From NCBI GenBank assembly GCA_964525935.1, contig CAZGJZ010000006.1, positions 1 to 64,000 on the forward strand: a stretch of DNA of 64,000 nt, in the 5' to 3' direction. This document shows positions 58,597 to 64,000 of this stretch, in pieces. The notes beneath the pieces are model-generated. The model did no database searches. It was not told the origin of the DNA and saw nothing but the letters and a program-made list of their open reading frames with translations. This stretch comes from UBA2377 sp964525935 (lineage in GTDB: Bacteria; Verrucomicrobiota; Verrucomicrobiia; Opitutales; Opitutaceae). How positions within the stretch are numbered: position 1 is the first letter of the stretch; the number at the start of each line of letters is the position of its first letter. Made by a program: the position numbers and the translations under genes.

Positions 58597-58971
58597 ATGA
58601 ATACGAATCACACGGTTCAACGCGTCAGCCCGATGTTGGTGGCCGCTGATATGGCGGTCACCTTGGAGTTTTACACCCAGGTGCTTGGGTTCTCCGTCAC
58701 ACTGAACTCGCCGGGCTATGCCATCGTGGAACGCGATGGTGCGACCATCCACTTCATGAAGGCGGCAAATGAGAAAGTGATGGAGGCTGTTCGGGGACAT
58801 GCTGACATCTATATCGAGGTGTCTGACATCGCTTCGCTTTGGGCCCATGTCAGCCAGTTCAAGGGACAACACCGCATCCGGGATCTATTCGACCGGGACT
58901 ATGGGATGCGGGAATTCCATATCGCCGATCCCAACGAGTGCCTGGTGTTCGTCGGGGAAAAGATCCGATGA
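58597..58971 (+). CDS. VOC (glyoxalase/bleomycin resistance) family protein
   Basis: A 124-residue VOC-fold protein (PMLVAADMAVTLEFYTQVLGFSV...IHFMKA...YIEVSDIASLW...GMREFHIADPNECLVFVGE). The frame starts at 58555, but the ATG at 58597 (MNTNHTVQRV) is the likely start. The stop overlaps the next gene start (ATGA). Its relation to the preceding VOC gene is moderate, suggesting an old duplication. Confidence 0.86.
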   Translation: MNTNHTVQRVSPMLVAADMAVTLEFYTQVLGFSVTLNSPGYAIVERDGATIHFMKAANEKVMEAVRGHADIYIEVSDIASLWAHVSQFKGQHRIRDLFDRDYGMREFHIADPNECLVFVGEKIR

Positions 58972-59738
58972 GCAAGCCACGTCTACTTTCCGTCACGCCG
59001 GATAACCTGGCTGAAACCGGTTTCTTCTGCATGCAAAGCAATCAGAAGGCCGAGGGTTTCCAGAAGAAACAGGCTTGGTTGAAGCAGCGTTTCGCCGAGG
59101 GAATGCAGTTCAAACTGCTGCCAGCCGGCGGGCGCGGTTTCATCGAATACATCCCGGGAGAGTTGGCGTGGCGCGCAGTGCGTGCGCCAGGTTACATGGT
59201 CATCCATTGCCTGTGGGTGCTCGGGCAGAGCAAGGGCAAGGGTTTTGGTTCACTGCTGCTGGCGGATTGCATCGCGGCCGCGCGCAAGGCCGGGATGCGG
59301 GGCGTGGCGATGGTGACGAGTTCGGGTAACTGGCTCGCCGGCGAGGAACTGTTGCTCAAGCGGGGCTTTAGTGTCGTCGACGAAGCGCCGCCCGGCTTCA
59401 AACTGCTCGCGCTGTCATTCAAGCCCGGGGCGGCGCTGACTCCGGCTTTTCCCAATGACTGGGCAAAACGCTCTACCCGTTGGGGGAAGAAGGGCCTGGT
59501 CGTAGTCCGGACGGACCAGTGTCCGTCGCTCGCTCGTTGTGTGAGCGAGATCCGGGAACTTGCGACGGAGCGAGGACTGCCGTTTCGCGAGGTGCATCTG
59601 CCGGACGCGGCGACGGTGCAAGCGGAGTCGCCGACGGCGTATGGCGTGTTTGCCATTTTGCACGACGGGAAGCTGCTCTCGTATCATCCCCTGCTGAAGA
59701 AGCAGGTGGCGCAGCGGCTGGATGAGGCGTTAAGGTGA
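58968..59738 (+). CDS. GNAT acetyltransferase with C-terminal YoaP-like domain
   Basis: A 256-residue protein. Residues 1-150 form a GNAT fold with the acetyl-CoA site QSKGKGFGSLLLADCI. Residues 160-256 resemble the C-terminal YoaP domain (GKKGLVVVRTDQCPSLARCV...VHLPDAATVQAESPTAYGVFA). The start ATG overlaps the VOC stop. Members of this type occur widely in bacteria; no substrate is established. Ends 23 bases before a diverged copy of the dnaE 3' end. Confidence 0.85.
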   Translation: MSKPRLLSVTPDNLAETGFFCMQSNQKAEGFQKKQAWLKQRFAEGMQFKLLPAGGRGFIEYIPGELAWRAVRAPGYMVIHCLWVLGQSKGKGFGSLLLADCIAAARKAGMRGVAMVTSSGNWLAGEELLLKRGFSVVDEAPPGFKLLALSFKPGAALTPAFPNDWAKRSTRWGKKGLVVVRTDQCPSLARCVSEIRELATERGLPFREVHLPDAATVQAESPTAYGVFAILHDGKLLSYHPLLKKQVAQRLDEALR

Positions 59739-59761
59739 CTGGCTTTTGCTGCCGCCTGGAA

Positions 59762-59852
59762 TCAGGAGCGCTTGGCCCACTTGCGGTCGTTTTTCAATTC
59801 GAGGCGCTTGGTTTCCAATTGCACGCCGGCGACGGCGGCGTGGGCGCGGAGT
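59762..59852 (-). pseudogene. dnaE: diverged copy of the dnaE 3' end
   Basis: On the minus strand this reads LRAHAAVAGVQLETKRLELK then NDRKWAKRS and a stop, matching the C-terminal residues of the DnaE encoded at 61213-64000 (LRAHPAVAGVQLETKRLELK, NDRKWTKR, stop). By eye about 8 of 82 bases differ, mostly at synonymous sites. There is no dnaE upstream of it here, so it is a remnant. The homology starts sharply at the Leu codon of ELRAH. Confidence 0.85.
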
Positions 59853-59907
59853 ATTGTGTGGGAGCGAAATTCATTTGATTTGAGCTCACGCGGAGCTGAC
59901 CCAGTGT

Positions 59908-60948
59908 ATGATCATGAATTCCTTACTGAAGCTGTTCATCTCCGCAGTGCTCGGTCTGATTCTTTGCACTGCAGCGCTCGCGATATCCGCTCCGCTAACT
60001 TTGGATGACCTGCGGCACAACCCCGAGCGGTGGCCGACTGCGATTACTGTGCCGAAGGATTTGCAGTTCCAAGGCGGTGCGACGGTTAAGAAGGGGCAGG
60101 TGGTCAGGCTCGTGGAATTCAAGGGCGCTGAGGCAGTCGTCGAAAATGGAAAAGGGCTGGTGTTCGGTTTGCCGGCCACCGAGACCGATTTGCTGGCCCG
60201 GGCCAACGAGATTTGGGCCAAGCTCACGCCTGCACAGCGTGAGATCGACGCCGTGAGCCTGAGCAAGAATCGTGCGTTGTGGCCGCTACGGGTATGGTGT
60301 GCCGATGAATTTGAATTGAGCAATGGCACGGTGCTGAAGCCCGGCGAATACGAGCTGATGGCCGTCGGGCGCGACGAGGTTCAACTCTATTCAGCGGCGC
60401 ATAAAACGGTGCTAAATACGCGTTTGCAGTCGACCGATCTCATCGAGCGGGCGCGGGCGCTCGCCTTGGTGCCGGTCGCGCAGCGACCTTCGCGTATCGT
60501 GGCCGCGATCAAGGGCAAGCTGGTCAATGCAGCGGGTAAAGCCGCAGATCCCGCCGGATTGGAGGAGACGCAGGTGTTCGCCCTTTATTATGGGGCGAGC
60601 TGGTGCGCACCATGCCGGGCCTTTTCGCCCGACTTGGTAAAATTTGTCGAGCGAGTGGCAGCGGCGAATCCGCGTCTAACGGTGGTTTTGATGAGCAATG
60701 ACAAGTCGGACGCCGCGATGTATGGTTACATGCGCGAGGAAAAAATGCCGTGGACGGCGCTGCGATTATCCGACTTGACCGGGCAGCGGGCGCTGACGGC
60801 CTACATGAAGGGCGGAATCCCGCAGCTCGTCGTCGTGGATCGGCAGGGGATGGTGCTGGCCGATTCGTATCGGGGGGCGACTTACATCGGGCCAGTGGCG
60901 GCGATGCAGGAGTTGGAACGAATACTTGAGAAGGGATTGGCGAAGTAA
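59908..60948 (+). CDS. secreted thioredoxin-like (TlpA/nucleoredoxin-type) protein
   Basis: A 346-residue protein. Signal peptide at about 1-26 (LLKLFISAVLGLILCTAALA). The middle (about 30-200) is of unknown fold, with two similar halves suggested by LVEFKGAEAVVENGKG and LMAVGRDEVQLYSAAHKTV. The C-terminal thioredoxin domain has WCAPC in YYGASWCAPCRAF and a cis-Pro in GGIPQLVVVD. ATG 59908 or 59914. Likely periplasmic. It sits between the two copies of the dnaE 3' end and looks less GC-rich than the surrounding genes, consistent with an insertion. Confidence 0.83.
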   Translation: MIMNSLLKLFISAVLGLILCTAALAISAPLTLDDLRHNPERWPTAITVPKDLQFQGGATVKKGQVVRLVEFKGAEAVVENGKGLVFGLPATETDLLARANEIWAKLTPAQREIDAVSLSKNRALWPLRVWCADEFELSNGTVLKPGEYELMAVGRDEVQLYSAAHKTVLNTRLQSTDLIERARALALVPVAQRPSRIVAAIKGKLVNAAGKAADPAGLEETQVFALYYGASWCAPCRAFSPDLVKFVERVAAANPRLTVVLMSNDKSDAAMYGYMREEKMPWTALRLSDLTGQRALTAYMKGGIPQLVVVDRQGMVLADSYRGATYIGPVAAMQELERILEKGLAK

Positions 60949-61212
60949 GGCAGGGGTTCCCGATATTTGCGGCGTTCTTTACGCGGAAGATTCAGCCGGG
61001 GTTTCGAGACGGTAGATTCGAAAATCGTTCGACCTATTCGACGAGTTCAATTCAGGCCGGCGTCGCACCGGCAGCTTGCGCTACGTTGCCTTGGAGCACG
61101 CCGGGACAAGGGGATCGGCGTGGTTTTTCTGAACGGCGGAGGGCGAATCGGAGGGGCAGGTCCCCGGTGACTACCTCTGGAATCTCTAGAGGCGTGGCTT
61201 GCGCTTTCGCAC

Positions 61213-64000
61213 TTACCGCTTGGTCCACTTGCGGTCGTTTTTCAGCTCGAGACGCTTGGTCTCGAGTTGCACGCCGGCGACGGCGGGGTGGGCGCGGAGT
61301 TCCTGGAAGGCGGCGGCGGTGAGTTTCCACGCGAGGGCGCTGCTGACCTCGGCGATCGAGGCGACGCGGTCCTCGAAGAGGAAACCAAACTCGATGCGGG
61401 TGTCGCCGGTCTGCGATTTCAGGGCGTCGCGAAGTTGCTGGAAGAAGGCCGGGAGCTGCGGGTGGTCGGGCTTCAGGAGCCAGGTCACTTTTTTGACGAT
61501 GCCGGTGACGAAGTTGTCGAGCGGGTAGCACTCTTTCACATTCACGCGGGCGCCGTCGTTGCCGACGATGATGTTGCCCTGCACGAGCACGGGCTGGTCG
61601 GGCAGGAGATTAAACGAGTAGGCCGCGTAGGCGTCGGCGAACATGTTGAGCGGGATTGAGGCCTGCTTGGTCGCGAGGGTGAAGGCGGCCCAGGGGCGGT
61701 TATCCTTCTTGGAAAGCTTTTTTGCGATGTTGCCGGCGATGCCGCAGAGGCGGAATTCGACGCGGTCGGTCTGCTGCAGCAGTGAATCGACCGTGTGCGT
61801 GTCGATCGCCTCGGCGAGGCCGGCGTAGACGTTCATCGGGTGACCCGTGACGTAGAAGCCGAGGAGTTCCTTCTCGAACTGGAGACGCTCGGCCGACGTG
61901 AAGTCGTCGGTAGAGGTCTTCGAGTTTTGATTTTCGGTTTTCGATTTCGAGCGAGGCGCGGGTTCCTCGGCGAGCATGTCGAGGAAGCTGTGCTGGCCGG
62001 CGGCCTTGTCGCGGGCGAGGGCGGCGACGTTGCCGAGGGCGGCATCGATGCCGTCGAAGAGTTGCTTGCGGCTGGCGCCGCTGAAATCGAAGGCGCCGGT
62101 CTTCACGAGGTGTTCGAGGACGCGCTTGTTGAGCGCGCGGGCATCGACGCGGGTGACGAAGTCGGTGAAGTCGGCAAACGGGCCGTTTTTCTCGCGCTCC
62201 TCGATGATCTTCTGCGCGGCCTGTTCGCCGACGCCCTTGATGCCGGCGAGGCCGAAGCGGATCGCGGCTTCGCCGCGATCCGCAGTTGAAGGTTGAGAGT
62301 TGAAAGTTGAAAGATCGGAGGAACCGCCCTTGGCGGAGGTCTGGCTTTCAACTTTCAACTTAGTGCTTTCAACTCCGCCGCTGTCGCGGCGGTGAAACAC
62401 CGGCGTAAACATCTCGCGCGACTCGTTCACATCGGGCCCCAGCACTTTCAGGCCCATGGCTTCGCACTCGCCGACGAAGTGGGAAACTTTTTCAGAGTTG
62501 CCGAGCTCGGAGCTGAGCATGGCGGCCATGAACTGCACGGGGTAATTGGCCTTCAGGTAACCGGTCTGATAACTGAGGACGGCGTAGGCGGCGGAGTGCG
62601 ACTTGTTGAAACCGTAGCCGGCGAATTTATTGAGGATGTCGAAGATCGAGTTGGCGGTTTTCTCGTCGATGTTGTTCACGCGTTTGGCGCCTTCGACGAA
62701 CTTGGCGCGTTCCTTCGCCATGGCGTCGACGTCCTTTTTACCCATGGCGCGGCGGAGCATGTCGGCGCCGCCGAGGGTGTAGCCGGCGATGACCTTGGCG
62801 GCCTCCATGACCTGCTCCTGATAGACCATGATGCCGTAGGTTTCCTGACAGACTTCCTCAAGCAGCCGGTGCGGGAACTTGACGGTGCTGGGATCTTTTT
62901 TGCCGCGCACGTAGTCGGGAATCCAGTCCATGGGACCGGGACGGTAGAGGGCGATGAGCGCGACGATTTCGTCGATGGAGGAGAGACCGATCTGGCGGCA
63001 GAGGTTTTGCATGCCGCCGGATTCAAGCTGGAACACGCCGGTGGTGCGGCCGGAATTGAGGAGGGCGTAGGTCTTGGGGTCTTCGAAGCCGACGATCTCG
63101 AGGTCGAACTTCGGGTCGGCGGTGCGGTGGATGTTTTCGACGGCGTCGGCGATGACGGTGAGCGTCTTGAGGCCGAGGAAATCCATCTTCAGCAGGCCGA
63201 GCTTGCCGACGGCGTTCATGTCGAACTGCACGGTGACATCGCCTTCCTGCTCGGTGAGCGGGACGAATTCGTCGAGCGGCCGGTCGGTGATGATGATGCC
63301 GGCGGCGTGCTTGCCGGTGTTGCGCACCATGCCCTCGAGCACGAGCGCCTGATCCATGATTTTCTTGGCGACGGGATTGCGGCTGACCTCGTTGCGGAGC
63401 TCCTCGGATTTTTCGAGGGCGCTCTTGAGCTCGATGTTGAGCTCGTCGGGGATCATCTTGGCGAGGCGGTCGGCGTCGGCGTAGGGGAGGTTGTGGACGC
63501 GCGAGACGTCGCGGATGACCATCTTGGCGCCGAGGGTGCCGTAGGTGATGATGTTGGCGACGCAGTCGTTGCCGTATTTCTGGCGGACATAGGTGATAAC
63601 CTCGCCGCGGCGGCGCATGCAGAAATCGATATCGAAGTCGGGCGGGGAAACGCGCTCGGGGTTGAGGAAGCGCTCGAAGAGCAGCTTGAAGCGGAGCGGG
63701 TCGAGATTGGTGATGCCGAGGAGGTAGGCGACGATGCAGCCGGCGCCGGAGCCGCGGCCGGGGCCGACGGGGATGTCGTGCTTTTTCGCCCAGTCGATGA
63801 AATCCCAGACGACGAGGAAGTAGTCGATGAAGCCGGTCTTGCCGATGATGCCGAGTTCGAAGTCGAGGCGTTCAACCAGAACTCTGGCGAGTTCGGGTTG
63901 AGTTGAGGGTTGAGGGTTGAGGGTTGAGGGACCGGAGGAAGCGGCGGCAGAAGCGGTGGCGTAGTCCACGCCGTAGCGCTGCTTGAGGCCGGTGATGCAG
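61213..64000 (-). CDS. dnaE: DNA polymerase III alpha subunit, C-terminal part (cut by window edge)
   Basis: The C-terminal 928 codons of the replicative polymerase; the N-terminal PHP region lies beyond 64000. Seen: the polymerase acidic motif PDFDIDF (catalytic Asp residues), PVGPGRGSGAGCIVAYLLGI, PGPMDWIPDYVRGK, GGADMLRRAMGKK, the helix-hairpin-helix GIKGVGEQAAQKI, and an OB fold near the C-terminus. The protein has three low-complexity insertions at linkers or the finger region: SGPSTLNPQPSTQPEL, SQTSAKGGSSDLSTFNSQPS and RSKSKTENQNSKTSTDD, each encoded by a repeat-like DNA tract. The reading frame stays open through all three. Ends convergent with the thioredoxin-like gene. Confidence 0.95.
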   Translation of the reverse strand, partial: CITGLKQRYGVDYATASAAASSGPSTLNPQPSTQPELARVLVERLDFELGIIGKTGFIDYFLVVWDFIDWAKKHDIPVGPGRGSGAGCIVAYLLGITNLDPLRFKLLFERFLNPERVSPPDFDIDFCMRRRGEVITYVRQKYGNDCVANIITYGTLGAKMVIRDVSRVHNLPYADADRLAKMIPDELNIELKSALEKSEELRNEVSRNPVAKKIMDQALVLEGMVRNTGKHAAGIIITDRPLDEFVPLTEQEGDVTVQFDMNAVGKLGLLKMDFLGLKTLTVIADAVENIHRTADPKFDLEIVGFEDPKTYALLNSGRTTGVFQLESGGMQNLCRQIGLSSIDEIVALIALYRPGPMDWIPDYVRGKKDPSTVKFPHRLLEEVCQETYGIMVYQEQVMEAAKVIAGYTLGGADMLRRAMGKKDVDAMAKERAKFVEGAKRVNNIDEKTANSIFDILNKFAGYGFNKSHSAAYAVLSYQTGYLKANYPVQFMAAMLSSELGNSEKVSHFVGECEAMGLKVLGPDVNESREMFTPVFHRRDSGGVESTKLKVESQTSAKGGSSDLSTFNSQPSTADRGEAAIRFGLAGIKGVGEQAAQKIIEEREKNGPFADFTDFVTRVDARALNKRVLEHLVKTGAFDFSGASRKQLFDGIDAALGNVAALARDKAAGQHSFLDMLAEEPAPRSKSKTENQNSKTSTDDFTSAERLQFEKELLGFYVTGHPMNVYAGLAEAIDTHTVDSLLQQTDRVEFRLCGIAGNIAKKLSKKDNRPWAAFTLATKQASIPLNMFADAYAAYSFNLLPDQPVLVQGNIIVGNDGARVNVKECYPLDNFVTGIVKKVTWLLKPDHPQLPAFFQQLRDALKSQTGDTRIEFGFLFEDRVASIAEVSSALAWKLTAAAFQELRAHPAVAGVQLETKRLELKNDRKWTKR
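61918..61951. repeat. GATTTTCGGTTTTCGATT tract inside dnaE
   Basis: CTTCGAGTTTTGATTTTCGG plus TTTTCGATTTCGA, translated as SKSKTENQNSK, lies between FLDMLAEEPAPR and the following SAERLQFEK helix of DnaE. It resembles the intergenic tract at 36690-36727. Confidence 0.6.
62283..62376. repeat. TTGAAAGTTGAAAG inverted repeat inside dnaE
   Basis: GTTGAAGGTTGAGAGTTGAA plus AGTTGAAAG on the left and CTTTCAACTTTCAACTTAGT plus GCTTTCAACT on the right are inverted around about 40 bases. It encodes a Ser/Thr/Lys-rich insert before the helix-hairpin-helix of DnaE without breaking the frame. Confidence 0.65.
63894..63937. repeat. GGGTTGAGGGTTGAG tandem tract inside dnaE
   Basis: About four to five 8-base units (GGGTTGAG) in tandem, translated on the minus strand as STLNPQPSTQP. 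It lies in dnaE shortly before the GRGSGAG motif region. Confidence 0.65.

Noticed and set aside
62392..63906. Plus-strand open frame of 504 codons over dnaE
   Set aside because: Antisense to the polymerase motifs; rich in Gly/Asp/Val without a recognisable fold.

Overview
The window is a GC-rich bacterial chromosome segment that most resembles Verrucomicrobiota, probably Opitutaceae. The reasons are an inference from content: lipid A and Lol genes (Gram-negative envelope), many PhyH-type dioxygenases, divergent or adjacent AraC regulators, NHL/Ig-like exported proteins with a Gly-rich 'APS-x-WF' C-terminal anchor, GH172 and GH38 enzymes, and many short palindromic or periodic intergenic repeats. 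No rRNA, tRNA, CRISPR array, transposase or phage gene was seen.

Left part (1-22.9 kb). A hypothetical gene, then a PhyH gene with its own terminator facing an AraC regulator; amn with a DUF1801 gene; a DUF1990-YndJ pair overlapping by ATGA; two tandem NHL/Ig exported paralogues; lipB, a TMTC-like TPR membrane protein and lipA in one run; a GH172 plus beta-propeller glycosidase pair; an MgtC/DUF4010 membrane protein; lysS; a LolC/E-LolD transporter pair; another PhyH gene.

Centre (22.9-41.4 kb). Sixteen genes lie on the minus strand with short gaps or overlaps: PhyH, a small P-loop kinase, a DeoR regulator with a perfect palindrome upstream, a class II aldolase homologue lacking the usual catalytic Asp/His, a PfkB kinase, a stand-alone lipoyl-domain protein, PhyH, two alpha/alpha-barrel glycosidases, 2-oxoacid (pyruvate/acetoin-type) dehydrogenase E1 alpha, PhyH, E1 beta, PhyH, a D-lyxose/mannose-type isomerase, a fused class II aldolase-SDR, and a GH38 alpha-mannosidase. 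I read it as an intracellular glycoside/sugar catabolic locus in which oxygen-dependent PhyH enzymes recur. It has no transporter and no evident exported enzyme. It is the best candidate here for an undescribed system.

Right part (41.4-64 kb). Gfo/Idh oxidoreductase plus lpxB, a large hybrid histidine kinase, hemA with a CcsA/HemX gene, a secreted thioredoxin, AraC plus PhyH, two SDRs, a methyltransferase behind an S9 peptidase, an RsmB-type RNA methyltransferase, a VOC-VOC-GNAT operon, a secreted thioredoxin-like gene and the C-terminal part of dnaE (cut by the window edge).

Two structural surprises: (1) a roughly 90 bp diverged copy of the dnaE 3' end lies beyond the thioredoxin-like gene, so that gene sits between two dnaE tails; (2) dnaE carries three in-frame low-complexity segments that look like the dispersed intergenic repeats elsewhere in the window. 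Those repeats also create false N-terminal extensions on several genes, so many starts here were moved inward. All similarity statements are from reading the sequence; no database search was run.
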